A stretch of 60,175 bases of DNA from Pseudomonas entomophila (GTDB taxonomy: Bacteria; Pseudomonadota; Gammaproteobacteria; Pseudomonadales; Pseudomonadaceae), in the NCBI RefSeq assembly GCF_013523125.1, contig NZ_JAAMQJ010000029.1:1-60175 (forward strand), written 5' to 3'. The first letter of the stretch is position 1; each line of letters opens with the position of its first letter. The position numbers and the translations under genes are program-made. The notes beneath the pieces are model-generated. The model did not search any database. It saw only the letters and a list, made by a program, of their open reading frames with translations, and was not told the DNA's origin. Shown in pieces: positions 8,024 to 17,220 of this stretch.

Positions 8024-8144
8024 GGTCACTTCCTCGGCTGCGTGCCGCCATCCAACACCATTGTTGAATACCGCACGGAATCAGGCGACGTATGATAGCA
8101 GAGCCATGCGCCAGCGCAAGTTGCCGCACCCACCGACCGTCGTG

Positions 8145-8292
8145 CTAGGCTTTGTACGAAAAGTCGCCGAGCGGCGATTAGGCAAGGCGAAAACAGGCGA
8201 GGAAGCGGAGTTTACGCCTTGTAAATGAGCATTCTGAGCCTGTTTTCAACGCAGCATAATCGTTGCGCAGGCACTTTACGTACATAGCCTAG
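8145..8292. repeat. MITE-like palindromic element upstream of priA
   Basis: About 148 bp with imperfect terminal inverted repeats: 8146-8164 (TAGGCTTTGTACGAAAAGT) and 8273-8291, matching at 17 of 19 positions. A second internal pair (GAAAACAGGC near 8190 and GCCTGTTTTC near 8238) makes most of the element foldable. It has no coding capacity. It fills the gap between rpmE and priA, ending 40 bp before the priA start. I recognise this kind of sequence as recurrent in Pseudomonas, but cannot name the parent transposon. Likely a non-autonomous transposable element or a palindromic repeat. Confidence 0.6.
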
Positions 8293-8332
8293 GCTCGCTA
8301 GGCCTTTCGTGTCCTCTTCAGAGATCTGCCGC

Positions 8333-10552
8333 GTGCCCGACGTCATCCTGCGCCTTGCCCTTCCTTCGCCGCTGCGCAGGTTGTTCGACTACCGTGCGCC
8401 GCCGGGCACCTCGGGCAAGACCTTCGTGCCGGGCATGCGCCTGCGCGTACCCTTCGGCCGCCGGGAGCTGATCGGGATCCTGGTCGAGGTGACCGACACC
8501 AGTGACGTGCCGGCCGACAAACTGCGGCCGGCCACGGCGCTGCTCGACCCGGTGTCGCCCTTGCCCGCGTCTCTGCTCAAGCTGTGCCTGTGGACGGCGC
8601 AGTACTACCAGCACAGCCTGGGCGATACCTTCAACTGGGCCCTGCCGACCTTGCTGCGCCAGGGCGAGCCGGCCGAAATGCGCCAGGAACGGTTCTGGCA
8701 GATCGCCCCTGGGGCGCGCCTGGACGATCCGCGCATCGCCCGAGCGCCCCGCCAGCGCGAAGCCTTGCAGACGCTGGCGCAGCACCCCCACGGCGTGGCC
8801 CATGCGGTGCTGAGCAAGCTGGGCCTGAGCAAGGACAGCCTCGACCTGCTGCTGGCCAAGCAACTGGTGGAGATCGAGCTGCGCCGCCATTTGCCGGTGG
8901 CGCGTCACGAACACTGGCTCGCCCAGCCCGAACTGCCGCTGAACGAGGAACAGCGTGCCGCGTTCGATGCCGTACGCTCCTCATTCGGCGGATTCCAGGC
9001 GTTTCTCCTGGCCGGGGTGACTGGCAGCGGCAAGACCGAGGTGTACCTGCAACTGATCCGCGAAACCCTCGAGGCCGGCAAGCAGGCACTGGTGCTGATC
9101 CCCGAGATCAACCTGGGGCCGCAGACCCTGGCGCGTTTCGAGCAGCGCTTCAACGCACGCATTGCCCTGCTGCACTCGGCGGTCAACGACCGCGAACGGC
9201 TCGATGCCTGGCTCGCGGCGCGCGATGGCGAGGCGGACATCATCATCGGCACGCGCTCGGCGCTGTTCACGCCCATGAAACACCCTGGCCTGATCATCAT
9301 CGACGAAGAGCATGACGGCTCCTATAAACAGCAGGAAGGCCTGCGCTATCACGCGCGCGACCTGGCGCTGGTGCGTGCACGCCAGGAAGACGTGCCGATC
9401 CTGCTCGGCTCGGCCACCCCGTCGCTGGAAAGCCTGCACAATGCTCACACTGGCCGCTATGGCCTGCTGCGCATGCACCAGCGGGCCGGTGGTGCCCGGC
9501 AGCCACGCTTCCTGCGCCTGGACGTCAAGAGCCGGCCGCTGGACAGCGGCATCAGCGGCCCCCTGCAACAGGCCATCGGTCAGACCCTCGCGGCCGGACA
9601 GCAGGTGCTGGTGTTCCTCAACCGACGCGGCTTTGCGCCCACCTTGCTATGCCACGACTGCGGCTGGCTGTCCGGCTGTCCACGCTGCGATGCCCGCATG
9701 ACCGTGCACCAGCGTTCGGGGCTGCTGCGCTGCCACCACTGTGGCCACGAAGAACGCATCCCGCACCAGTGCCCCCAGTGCAACCATGTGGACCTGCGCC
9801 CGGTCGGCGCCGGCACCGAGCGCGCCGAAGAGCGCCTGAGCATCCTGTTCCCGGAGTACCCGGTGTTGCGCGTGGACCGCGACAGCACGGCGCGCAAGGA
9901 CGCCATGCAGACCTTGTTCGCCACCATCCAGCGAGGCCAGCCATGCATCCTGGTCGGCACCCAGATGCTCGCCAAGGGGCACCACTTCCCGCGGGTGACC
10001 CTGGTGGCGATCCTCGATGCCGACGGCGGCCTGTTCTCCGGTGATTTTCGCGCCAGCGAGCACATGGCGCAGCTGATCGTGCAAGTGGCCGGCCGCGCCG
10101 GGCGAGCCGAGGAGCCCGGCAAGGTGATCGTGCAGACGCACCTGGCCGAGCACCCCTTGCTGGTGCAGCTGACCGAGCAGGGCTACTCCGCCTTCGCCGA
10201 TCAGGCCTTGAGCGAACGGCGCGCCGCGAGCCTGCCGCCCTTCTCGCACCTGGCTCTGCTGCGGGCTGAAGCACACAAGCCGGGCCAGGCCGAAGCCTTC
10301 CTCGACGCAGCCTGCGCGGCGGCCGAGCGCCTGCTCGCCACGCAGGGCGCAGCCGGCATCGAATTGCTCGGGCCCGTGCCAGCACCCATGGAGCGCCGCG
10401 CCGGCCGTTACCGGGCCCAGTTGCTGCTGCAGGCCAACGCCAGGGCCGCCTTGCATCGCCTGCTCGCCAGCTGGCTGCTGGAACTCGAACAGATGCCGTC
10501 GGGCCGCCAGGTCCGCTGGTCGCTGGATGTGGATCCTGTGGATCTCTACTGA
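8333..10552 (+). CDS. priA: Primosomal protein N', replication restart helicase PriA
   Basis: 739 residues from GTG at 8333 ([21 protein letters not shown]). PriA binds stalled forks and reloads the replisome. Its N-terminal DNA 3'-end-binding domain is followed by a winged helix, then the helicase core: Walker [12 protein letters not shown], Walker [13 protein letters not shown] and GSATPSLES. The zinc-binding insert has four CxxC-type pairs ([31 protein letters not shown]). [13 protein letters not shown] is helicase motif VI. An in-frame GTG eight codons upstream (8309) has no better ribosome-binding site; homologues begin at the chosen Val. The MITE-like element just upstream may shape its promoter. 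Confidence 0.95.
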   Translation: MPDVILRLALPSPLRRLFDYRAPPGTSGKTFVPGMRLRVPFGRRELIGILVEVTDTSDVPADKLRPATALLDPVSPLPASLLKLCLWTAQYYQHSLGDTFNWALPTLLRQGEPAEMRQERFWQIAPGARLDDPRIARAPRQREALQTLAQHPHGVAHAVLSKLGLSKDSLDLLLAKQLVEIELRRHLPVARHEHWLAQPELPLNEEQRAAFDAVRSSFGGFQAFLLAGVTGSGKTEVYLQLIRETLEAGKQALVLIPEINLGPQTLARFEQRFNARIALLHSAVNDRERLDAWLAARDGEADIIIGTRSALFTPMKHPGLIIIDEEHDGSYKQQEGLRYHARDLALVRARQEDVPILLGSATPSLESLHNAHTGRYGLLRMHQRAGGARQPRFLRLDVKSRPLDSGISGPLQQAIGQTLAAGQQVLVFLNRRGFAPTLLCHDCGWLSGCPRCDARMTVHQRSGLLRCHHCGHEERIPHQCPQCNHVDLRPVGAGTERAEERLSILFPEYPVLRVDRDSTARKDAMQTLFATIQRGQPCILVGTQMLAKGHHFPRVTLVAILDADGGLFSGDFRASEHMAQLIVQVAGRAGRAEEPGKVIVQTHLAEHPLLVQLTEQGYSAFADQALSERRAASLPPFSHLALLRAEAHKPGQAEAFLDAACAAAERLLATQGAAGIELLGPVPAPMERRAGRYRAQLLLQANARAALHRLLASWLLELEQMPSGRQVRWSLDVDPVDLY

Positions 10553-10560
10553 GGGGCAGA

Positions 10561-10690
10561 CTTCAAGCTTCAAGCCAGAGCGACGTTGCCTGTCCCATTG
10601 AGTTGCCCTCACCTTCACCGCCGCCCGGCTTGCGGCTTGCGGCTTGCCACTTGCCACTTGCCGCTTACGACTTGCCGCCTGCCGCGTGCG
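10561..10690. repeat. Inverted heptamer-array locus A (between priA and argS)
   Basis: Two CTTCAAG units (10561-10574) run into CCAGAGCG. After a spacer come nine degenerate 7-mers on the opposite sense (10628-10690): GCTTGCG twice, GCTTGCC, ACTTGCC twice, GCTTACG, ACTTGCC, GCCTGCC, GCGTGCG. The left arm can pair with the right (CAAGC with GCTTG). The 12-mer CAAGCCAGAGCG (10571-10582) recurs at locus C (24238-24249). Most of the 209-bp gap is this repeat; the remaining 71 bp before argS should hold its promoter and ribosome-binding site. Confidence 0.65.
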
Positions 10691-10761
10691 ACCGGATAAT
10701 GCCCAGTTTTTCCACCTGCGCCTCGAAGCGCCCGCCGCGCGTGCGGTCGAAAGAGAACCTG

Positions 10762-12498
10762 ATGAAAGACACCATTCGCCAGCTGATCCAGCAAGCCCTC
10801 ACCCAACTCGTCGCCGACGGTGTGCTGCCTGATGGGCTGACGCCGTCGATCCAGGTGGAGAACGCCCGGGACAAGACCCACGGCGACTTCGCCAGCAACA
10901 TCGCCATGATGCTGGCCAAGCCGGCCGGCCTGAAGCCGCGTGACCTGGCCGAAAAGCTGATCGCCGCCCTGCCGGCCTGCGAAGACGTCAGCAAGGTCGA
11001 GATCGCAGGCCCCGGCTTTCTCAATTTCTTCCAGAACACCCAGGCCCTGGCCAACCGCCTGGACGCCGCGCTGGCCGACGAGCGCCTCAACGTGCGCAAG
11101 GCAGGCCCTGCCGAGAAGGTGGTGGTCGACCTGTCGGCACCCAACCTGGCCAAGGAAATGCACGTCGGCCACCTGCGCTCGACGATCATCGGCGACAGTG
11201 TCGCCCGTGTGCTGGAATTCCTCGGCGACGAGGTGATTCGTCAGAACCACGTCGGCGACTGGGGTACCCAGTTCGGCATGCTGTTGGCGTACCTGCAGGA
11301 GAACCCGGTCACCAGCGACGCGCTGTCGGACCTGGAAAACTTCTACCGCGCCGCCAAGAAACGCTTCGACGAGTCCGAGGAGTTCGCCACCCGTGCCCGT
11401 GGCCTGGTGGTCAAGCTGCAGGCGGGCGACCCCGACTGCCTGGCGCTGTGGACCCGCTTCAAGGACATTTCCCTGTCGCACTGTCAGAAGACCTACGAGC
11501 TGCTCAACGTCAAGCTGAGCATGGCCGACGTCATGGGCGAGAGCGCCTACAACGCCGACCTGGCCAACGTGGTTGCGGACCTGGCGGCCAGCGGCCTGCT
11601 GGTCGAGAGCCAGGGCGCGCAGTGCGTGTTCCTCGACGAATACAAGACCGCCGATGGCGACCCACTGCCGGTGATCGTGCAGAAGGCCGACGGCGGCTAC
11701 CTGTACGCCACCACCGACCTGGCAGCCGTGCGCTACCGCAGCAACGTGCTCAAGGCCGACCGTGCGCTGTACTTCGTCGACCAGCGCCAGGCCTTGCATT
11801 TCAACCAGGTGTTCGACGTCGCGCGCCGGGCCGGCTTCATCGGCCATCCGATGCGCATGGAACACATGGGCTTCGGCACCATGAACGGTGCCGATGGCCG
11901 TCCGTTCAAGACCCGCGACGGTGGCACCGTCAAGCTCGTGGACCTGCTCCAGGAAGCCAAGGAACGCGCCTACGCACTGGTCAAGGACAAGAACACCGAC
12001 CTGGACGAGCAGGCCCTGCGCCAGATCGGCGAAGTCGTCGGCATCGGCGCGGTCAAGTACGCCGACCTGTCCAAGCACCGCACCAGCGACTACAGCTTCA
12101 ATTTCGAGCTGATGCTGAATTTCGACGGCAACACTGCGCCCTACCTGTTGTACGCCTACACCCGCGTCGCCAGCATCTTCCGCAAGCTGAGCAAGCGGTT
12201 CGACGACATCGAAGGCCGGATCGTCCTGCAGGCCCCTCAGGAACAGGACCTTGGCGCCCGCCTGGCGCAGTTCGGCGAAGTGCTCAACAGCGTCGCCGAC
12301 AAGGGGACCCCGCACGTGTTGTGCGCCTACCTGTACGACATCGCCGGCCTGTTCTCGAGCTTCTACGAAAACTGCCCGATCCTCGCCGCCGAGACGCCCG
12401 AGCAGCAGCAGAGCCGCCTGCGCCTGGCGGCGTTGACCGGGCGGACCCTCAAGCAGGGTCTGGAGCTGCTGGGTCTGGAAACCCTGGAGCGCATGTAA
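10762..12498 (+). CDS. argS: Arginyl-tRNA synthetase
   Basis: 578 residues, class I synthetase charging tRNA-Arg. The N-terminal Add-1 domain starts [13 protein letters not shown]. The ATP-binding signature is [16 protein letters not shown] (HVGH in place of HIGH). The usual KMSK is not seen; in its place is the [12 protein letters not shown] segment, as in many ArgRS. The C-terminal DALR anticodon-binding domain contains [19 protein letters not shown] and ends [13 protein letters not shown]. The start at 10762 follows AAAGAGAACCTG. Longer in-frame starts run back into the heptamer repeats and were rejected. Confidence 0.96.
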   Translation: MKDTIRQLIQQALTQLVADGVLPDGLTPSIQVENARDKTHGDFASNIAMMLAKPAGLKPRDLAEKLIAALPACEDVSKVEIAGPGFLNFFQNTQALANRLDAALADERLNVRKAGPAEKVVVDLSAPNLAKEMHVGHLRSTIIGDSVARVLEFLGDEVIRQNHVGDWGTQFGMLLAYLQENPVTSDALSDLENFYRAAKKRFDESEEFATRARGLVVKLQAGDPDCLALWTRFKDISLSHCQKTYELLNVKLSMADVMGESAYNADLANVVADLAASGLLVESQGAQCVFLDEYKTADGDPLPVIVQKADGGYLYATTDLAAVRYRSNVLKADRALYFVDQRQALHFNQVFDVARRAGFIGHPMRMEHMGFGTMNGADGRPFKTRDGGTVKLVDLLQEAKERAYALVKDKNTDLDEQALRQIGEVVGIGAVKYADLSKHRTSDYSFNFELMLNFDGNTAPYLLYAYTRVASIFRKLSKRFDDIEGRIVLQAPQEQDLGARLAQFGEVLNSVADKGTPHVLCAYLYDIAGLFSSFYENCPILAAETPEQQQSRLRLAALTGRTLKQGLELLGLETLERM

Positions 12499-12499
12499 G

Positions 12500-13207
12500 G
12501 TGGCCGCCAAGAAGAAGCCTGCGCCCAAGCGTGGCGCCAGCCGCACCCAAGCCCCTGCCAAGCAGCCCATGCCCGGCTGGGTATGGCTGGCGGCGGGGCT
12601 GACGATCGGTGCGTTCGTGGTGTTCCTGATGAAGCTCGAACCGGGCAGCGGTGACGTCAAGCGCACCCAGCCCGAGCAGCAACAGGCCGAGCGAACCGCG
12701 CAAGCGGCCAAGACGCCGCCGTCGCCCGAGCAACCGGTCAAGCCCAAGTACGACTTCTACACGCTGCTCCCGGAGTCGGAAGTGATCGTGCCGCCAGAGG
12801 CCGTGCCTGAAAAGACACCGCCCGTGCCTGCCCAGCCCGTGCCGCCGCCGGCCAAGCCGGTCACCGTCGAGGAAGCGGCGAAGATCGACACCGCCCGTGC
12901 CCAGGCTGCCCTGTCCGGGCAGACGCCACCGCCTGCGCCACCGGTGCTCAAGCCTGCTGCGACCACCCAGTACTTCCTGCAGGCCGGCTCGTTCCGCAAG
13001 CAGGCCGACGCCGACAAGGTCCGCGCGCAGATCATCCTGCTCGGCCAGGCGGTCAAGGTCGAGTCCGGTACCGTGAAGGAAGAGACCTGGTACCGTGTAC
13101 TCGTCGGCCCGTTCAGCAACCGGGAACAGCTGACCGTGGCCCAGAAGCAACTGGGTGGTGCCGGCTTCAACAACCTCCTGCTGCAGCAGCGCCAGATTCG
13201 GCAGTAA
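12500..13207 (+). CDS. SPOR-domain cell-division protein, FtsN-like
   Basis: 235 residues from GTG, 1 bp after the argS stop, so co-transcribed with argS. A basic cytoplasmic tail (MAAKKKPAPKRGASRTQ) leads to one membrane helix at about 26-45 (WVWLAAGLTIGAFVVFLM). A long Pro/Gln/Ala-rich periplasmic linker follows, with the short motif KPKYDFYTLLPESEV that FtsN-type proteins carry. A C-terminal SPOR domain (about 155-230, TQYFLQAGSFRKQADADK ... WYRVLVGPFSNR) should bind denuded septal glycan. The argS neighbourhood is typical for this Pseudomonas gene. Whether it is the essential FtsN is inference; SPOR proteins occur in several copies. Confidence 0.85.
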   Translation: MAAKKKPAPKRGASRTQAPAKQPMPGWVWLAAGLTIGAFVVFLMKLEPGSGDVKRTQPEQQQAERTAQAAKTPPSPEQPVKPKYDFYTLLPESEVIVPPEAVPEKTPPVPAQPVPPPAKPVTVEEAAKIDTARAQAALSGQTPPPAPPVLKPAATTQYFLQAGSFRKQADADKVRAQIILLGQAVKVESGTVKEETWYRVLVGPFSNREQLTVAQKQLGGAGFNNLLLQQRQIRQ

Positions 13208-13213
13208 GGCTGC

Positions 13214-13321
13214 GCAAGCTGCAAGCTGCAAGTTTGAGCATGGGCGAGCAATAAGGCTTCGCCCCATGCCTCATATCTCTCGCCCCACCGCTCAACTTGT
13301 CACTTGTAGCTGACCGCTTGC
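13214..13321. repeat. Inverted heptamer-array locus B (between convergent genes)
   Basis: Left array at 13214-13234: GCAAGCT twice then GCAAGTT. Right array at 13294-13321: AACTTGT, CACTTGT, AGCTGAC, CGCTTGC. The inner edges, CAAGTTTGAGC (13229-13239) and GCTCAACTTG (13290-13299), are an almost perfect inverted repeat, so the two arrays fold as one long imperfect hairpin around a 50-base loop. It fills the 122-bp gap between two convergent genes and could end transcription of both. Confidence 0.6.
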
Positions 13322-13329
13322 CGCCGCGC

Positions 13330-13746
13330 CTATCGCCGCTGGCCGTTGACCTGCGACACCTGCCCATTGAGCGTCCAGAAGTCATAGAGCACGCCCAGCA
13401 GGAAGACACCGCCGGTCAGCAGGTAGACCAGGGCGCTGATCCACTTGCCCTGGTACAGCCGGTGCACGCCGAAGATGCCAAGGAAGGTCAGGAAGATCCA
13501 GGCCAGGCTGTAGTTCACATGCCCCGGCTGAAAGCGCACGTCGGCTTCCCGGTCCATGGAGGGAATCAGGAAGAAGTCGATGATCCAGCCGATACCCAGC
13601 AGGCCCAGGGTAAAGAACCAGATCGTGCCAGTGATGGGCTTGCCGTAGTAGAAGCGGTGGGCGCCCGTGAAGCCGAAGATCCAGAGCAGGTAACCCATGA
13701 CCTTGCTGTGAGTGTCGTGTGATGCAGACTGCTGATAACCGTTCAT
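13330..13746 (-). CDS. TM2-domain membrane protein
   Basis: 138 residues with hydrophobic segments arranged as two TM2-like repeats. The first has GYLLWIFGFTGAHRFYYGK, then ITGTIWFFTLGLLGIGWIIDFFLI. The second has WIFLTFLGIFGVHRLYQGK, then VYLLTGGVFLLGVLYDFW. TM2 proteins are small inner-membrane proteins of mostly unknown role; I assign no function. The gene stands alone, convergent with the SPOR gene and divergent from the NlpC/P60 gene. Confidence 0.8.
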   Translation of the reverse strand: MNGYQQSASHDTHSKVMGYLLWIFGFTGAHRFYYGKPITGTIWFFTLGLLGIGWIIDFFLIPSMDREADVRFQPGHVNYSLAWIFLTFLGIFGVHRLYQGKWISALVYLLTGGVFLLGVLYDFWTLNGQVSQVNGQRR

Positions 13747-13909
13747 TCGTAAGATCTCGCTGTGTAATCCTAAAAATTTCTAAGCGTTCATGTGACTTTT
13801 GTGAACCTTGCCGACGTATGGTGGTCTTGGATCGACCAACGGATCATTATTTGATCAGAAGGTGTTATAGAGTTGCCCGCCTAAACAGACACCCACAAGA
13901 GCTTCACCT

Positions 13910-14539
13910 ATGCCACCTTTGTTCAAGACATGGTTGACCCTCTGTCTCTTATTGCCCCTGGCCGCCCACGCCACCAACCGTGAGCAACGACTTCCCAACG
14001 GCTTTACCGGCTATACCGTCCACTACGGTACCTCGGCCAAAGTCGCCCATGCACCGCTTCGCGCCAAGCCGAGCAATGCCGCCAAGCTCAAGGCCGGCCC
14101 GACCGTCGCCTCCGCCAGCAAGCAGAGCAACGCCGTGCTCAAGCGCGCGGTCAACGCGATCGGCACTCCTTATCGTTGGGGCGGCAGCAGCCCGAGCAAA
14201 GGGTTCGACTGCAGCGGCCTGGTGAAATACGCCTTCGACGATGTCGCCAACGTGAACCTGCCGCGCACCTCCAGCGCCATGGCCCAGGGGCATGGTGTGA
14301 AGGTAGCACGGAGCGACTTGAAACCGGGCGACCTGATCTTCTTCAACATCAAGAGCCGCCGGGTCAACCACGTGGCCATCTACCTGGGCAACGACCGCTT
14401 CATCCATGCCCCGCGTCGCGGCAAGCGGGTGAGCATCGACACGCTGAACAAGCCCTACTGGAAGCAGCACTACGTGGTCGCCAAGCGGGTCCTGCCGAAG
14501 GATACCGGCACGGCTGGCCTGCAGGTGGTCAAACGCTGA
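13910..14539 (+). CDS. NlpC/P60-family peptidoglycan hydrolase (C40 peptidase)
   Basis: 209 residues. A signal peptide (MPPLFKTWLTLCLLLPLAAHA) sends it to the periplasm. A basic, poorly structured stretch to about residue 75 precedes the C40 domain. GTPYRWGGSSPSKGFDCSGLVKYAF carries the catalytic Cys; RVNHVAIYLGNDRFIHAPRRGK carries the catalytic His and third polar residue. Such enzymes cut the D-Glu to diaminopimelate bond or similar links in cell-wall peptides. A hairpin terminator follows at 14568-14590. Substrate is not deducible from sequence. Confidence 0.9.
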   Translation: MPPLFKTWLTLCLLLPLAAHATNREQRLPNGFTGYTVHYGTSAKVAHAPLRAKPSNAAKLKAGPTVASASKQSNAVLKRAVNAIGTPYRWGGSSPSKGFDCSGLVKYAFDDVANVNLPRTSSAMAQGHGVKVARSDLKPGDLIFFNIKSRRVNHVAIYLGNDRFIHAPRRGKRVSIDTLNKPYWKQHYVVAKRVLPKDTGTAGLQVVKR

Positions 14540-14567
14540 AGGCAAACGCCTGGCAACGTGCCGTACT

Positions 14568-14590
14568 CGAGGCGCCCGTGTGGCGCCTCG
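14568..14590. terminator. Hairpin between NlpC/P60 gene and pilT
   Basis: CGAGGCGCC (14568-14576), 5-base loop, GGCGCCTCG (14582-14590), then TTTCGTT. It lies between two convergent genes, 7 bp from the pilT stop; a plausible terminator for the plus-strand gene. Confidence 0.6.
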
Positions 14591-14596
14591 TTTCGT

Positions 14597-15601
14597 TCAG
14601 GCGTCCTGCCTGTCGATCAACCCTTGTGCCTGCAAGGCGCGCAAGGCGTCTTCCAAGGTCTGCATCCCCTGCCCTGTCCCGGTTTGCATGACCGACTGCA
14701 ACTGCGCCAGGCGCCCTTCCCGGATCAGATTGCGCACTGCGGGCGTGGCCACCAGCACCTCGCGCGCGGCCACGCGTCCACCCCCCTTGCGCTTGACCAG
14801 CCGCTGCACCACGACCATGCGCAACGATTCGGCCAGCAGGCTGCGAATCAGGGTCTTCTCCTGGGCGTCGAACACGTCGACCAGGTGGTCGATGCTGCTC
14901 ACTGCGCAGCGGGCATGGACGGTGGCCAGCACCAGGTGACCGGTCTGCGCGGCTCGCAAGGCCAGACGGATGCTCTCCAGATCACGCAACTCACCCAGCA
15001 GGATCACGTCAGGGTCCTGGCGCAAGGCGCTGCGCAGCGCCTGCGCGAAGTCGCGGGTATGCCGCCCCACCTCACGCTGCGTGATCAGGCTGCGTTGACT
15101 GTGATGGACGATCTCGATGGGGTCTTCCAACGTGATCACGTGGGCCGGACGCTCCCGATTCAGGTAATCGACCAATGCCGCCAGGGTGCTGGACTTGCCG
15201 CTGCCAGTGGGTCCGGCGACCAGCAGCAGCCCGTCCTGCCATTGTGAAACAGGCCGAAACACATCGGTCAGTGCCAGGGCTTCGAGGCTAGGCGCCCGGG
15301 TCGGCAGCAGACGCAGGCTGACAGCCGGCCCCTGACGCTGGCGGAACAGATTCACCCGCACCCGCTGGGCGTCGGGCAAGGTCAAGGCCAGGTCGAGCTC
15401 GTCGCCCTCGCGCCACTGCGCGCGCTGGCCGTCCTGCAGCCAGGGGGAGAGGCCGTCGAACACCTGCGCCTCGGACAGCGGCGGCAGGTCGAGCCGGCGC
15501 AGGTCGCCGTCCACACGCATGCACGGGGGATGCCCGGCAGCCAGGTGCAGGTCGCAAGCGCCTGCGGCGACGGCCCGGGCCGCCAGTACGGTCACGTCCA
15601 T
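14597..15601 (-). CDS. pilT: PilT-like type IV pilus retraction ATPase
   Basis: 334 residues. The N-terminal PAS-like domain has CDLHLAAGHPPCMRVDGDLRRL. The RecA-like core has Walker A GPTGSGKSST, an Asp-box region (VITLEDPIEIVH), the Walker B-like DPDVILLGELRD and a His box TGHLVLATVHARCAV. PilT powers pilus retraction, and the position beside yggS-proC is the usual pilT locus. Compared with classical PilT the sequence is divergent (Gly in LLGELRD, altered His box, no clear AIRNLIRE but VRNLIREGR). The upstream start at 15676 would overlap yggS and was rejected. It should serve the same machine as the pil operon at 1-2811. Confidence 0.85.
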   Translation of the reverse strand: MDVTVLAARAVAAGACDLHLAAGHPPCMRVDGDLRRLDLPPLSEAQVFDGLSPWLQDGQRAQWREGDELDLALTLPDAQRVRVNLFRQRQGPAVSLRLLPTRAPSLEALALTDVFRPVSQWQDGLLLVAGPTGSGKSSTLAALVDYLNRERPAHVITLEDPIEIVHHSQRSLITQREVGRHTRDFAQALRSALRQDPDVILLGELRDLESIRLALRAAQTGHLVLATVHARCAVSSIDHLVDVFDAQEKTLIRSLLAESLRMVVVQRLVKRKGGGRVAAREVLVATPAVRNLIREGRLAQLQSVMQTGTGQGMQTLEDALRALQAQGLIDRQDA

Positions 15602-15666
15602 GAGACTCCTCAACGGCCAGCAAGCAGGTAGAATGCCGCAGACCCTCAGGCCGTCGGCAGCGATCC

Positions 15667-16353
15667 ATGTCCACACTAGCAGACAATCTTTCCGCCCTTG
15701 CCACCCGCATCGAGCACGCCGCGACCGCCGCTGGCCGTGACCCTGCCGAGGTCCGGCTGCTGGCGGTGAGCAAGACCAAACCCGCCGAAACGGTACGCCA
15801 GGCCTATGCCGCCGGCGTGCGCGACGTGGGCGAGAACTACCTTCAGGAAGCGCTGGACAAGCAACAGGCGCTGACCGATCTGACCTTGATCTGGCACTTC
15901 ATCGGCCCCATTCAATCGAACAAGACGCGGGCCATCGCCGAACACTTCGACTGGGTGCATTCCGTGGATCGCCTGAAGATCGCGCAACGTCTGTCGGCGC
16001 AACGTCCTGCCCATCTGCCGGCGCTGAACATTTGCCTGCAAGTGAACGTCAGTGGCGAAGACAGCAAGTCCGGGTGCAGCCCGGACGAGCTGGCAGCGTT
16101 GGCCACGGCTGTCGCGGCGCTGCCCGGCCTGCACCTGCGCGGGCTGATGGCGATCCCTGAGCCCACCGACGACCGTACGGCCCAGGAAGCCGCCTTCGCA
16201 CGCCTGCGCAGTCTGCGCGATGGCCTTGGGATGGGCCTGGACACCTTGTCGATGGGCATGAGCCACGACCTGGAAGCGGCGATCGCCCAGGGTGCGACCT
16301 GGGTACGCATCGGCACCGCCCTGTTCGGAGCGCGCGACTACGGGCGCGCCTGA
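15667..16353 (+). CDS. yggS: YggS/PROSC-family pyridoxal-phosphate homeostasis protein
   Basis: 228 residues folding as a PLP-binding TIM barrel. VRLLAVSKTKPAETV holds the PLP lysine, GENYLQEALDKQ and WHFIGPIQSNK are the family signature, and SMGMSHDLEAAIAQG plus VRIGTALFG are the phosphate-binding end. No catalytic activity is known; the family buffers PLP and affects amino-acid metabolism. It precedes proC as in most proteobacteria and is divergent from pilT, 65 bp apart, so promoters of both lie at 15602-15666. Confidence 0.93.
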   Translation: MSTLADNLSALATRIEHAATAAGRDPAEVRLLAVSKTKPAETVRQAYAAGVRDVGENYLQEALDKQQALTDLTLIWHFIGPIQSNKTRAIAEHFDWVHSVDRLKIAQRLSAQRPAHLPALNICLQVNVSGEDSKSGCSPDELAALATAVAALPGLHLRGLMAIPEPTDDRTAQEAAFARLRSLRDGLGMGLDTLSMGMSHDLEAAIAQGATWVRIGTALFGARDYGRA

Positions 16354-16391
16354 TTCCATGCTTTACTCACTCTTTCCCTCAAGGACCTGAC

Positions 16392-17210
16392 ATGAGCACT
16401 ACACGTATCGCTTTCATCGGCGCGGGCAACATGGCGGCGAGTCTGATCGGCGGCATGCGCGCCCAGGGCGTGGAGGCGTCGCGCCTGCGCGCCAGCGACC
16501 CGGGTGCCGAGACCCGTGCGCGGATCCAGGCCGAGCAGGGCATCGAGGTGTTCGAGGACAACGCCCAGGCCATCGCCGGTGCCGACGTGATCGTGTTGGC
16601 GGTCAAGCCTCAGGTCATGAAGGCCGTGTGCCAGACCCTGCAGCCTGAGCTGAAGGCCGGCCAACTGGTCGTGTCCATCGCGGCCGGCATCACCTGCCAG
16701 AGCCTGCAAGGCTGGCTGGGCGACTGCCCGGTGGTGCGCTGCATGCCCAACACGCCTTCGTTGCTGCGCCAGGGCGTCAGCGGCCTGTACGCCACCGCCG
16801 AAGTATCGGATCAGCAGCGCCAACAGGCCGAGCAATTGCTCTCGGCAGTCGGTACCGTCGTCTGGGTGGACCAGGAGCAGCAGATCGATGCGGTGACCGC
16901 CGTATCGGGCAGCGGGCCGGCGTATTTCTTCCTGATGATCGAAGCCATGACCGCGGCCGGCGAGAAGCTTGGCCTGTCACGCGAGACCGCTTCGCAACTG
17001 ACGCTACAGACCGCGCTCGGCGCGGCGCACATGGCCGTGGCCAGCGACGTCGACGCCGCCGAGCTGCGCCGCCGCGTGACCTCGCCTGCCGGCACCACGG
17101 AAGCGGCGATCCGCTCCTTCCAGGGCAATGGCTTCGAAGCGCTGGTCGAGCAGGCGCTGCAGGCCGCTGCGCACCGCTCCGCCGAACTGGCCGAACAACT
17201 GGGTAAATGA
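16392..17210 (+). CDS. proC: Pyrroline-5-carboxylate reductase
   Basis: 272 residues. Last step of proline synthesis: reduction of pyrroline-5-carboxylate with NAD(P)H. The Rossmann start is IAFIGAGNMAASLIGG. VRCMPNTPSLLRQGVSGLY is conserved, and the C-terminal helical domain has the P5CR signature from VTAVSGSGPAYFFLMIEAM to the SPAGTTEAAIRSFQ stretch. The gene lies 38 bp after yggS and 10 bp before yggT, so the three probably form one operon. Confidence 0.96.
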   Translation: MSTTRIAFIGAGNMAASLIGGMRAQGVEASRLRASDPGAETRARIQAEQGIEVFEDNAQAIAGADVIVLAVKPQVMKAVCQTLQPELKAGQLVVSIAAGITCQSLQGWLGDCPVVRCMPNTPSLLRQGVSGLYATAEVSDQQRQQAEQLLSAVGTVVWVDQEQQIDAVTAVSGSGPAYFFLMIEAMTAAGEKLGLSRETASQLTLQTALGAAHMAVASDVDAAELRRRVTSPAGTTEAAIRSFQGNGFEALVEQALQAAAHRSAELAEQLGK

Positions 17211-17220
17211 GGAGCCCTCG

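Noticed and set aside
10615..12747. 710-codon open frame antisense to argS
   Set aside because: Shadow of a G+C-rich gene; low-complexity Gly/Val/Leu/Gln composition, no domain, no ribosome-binding site, and argS is unmistakable.
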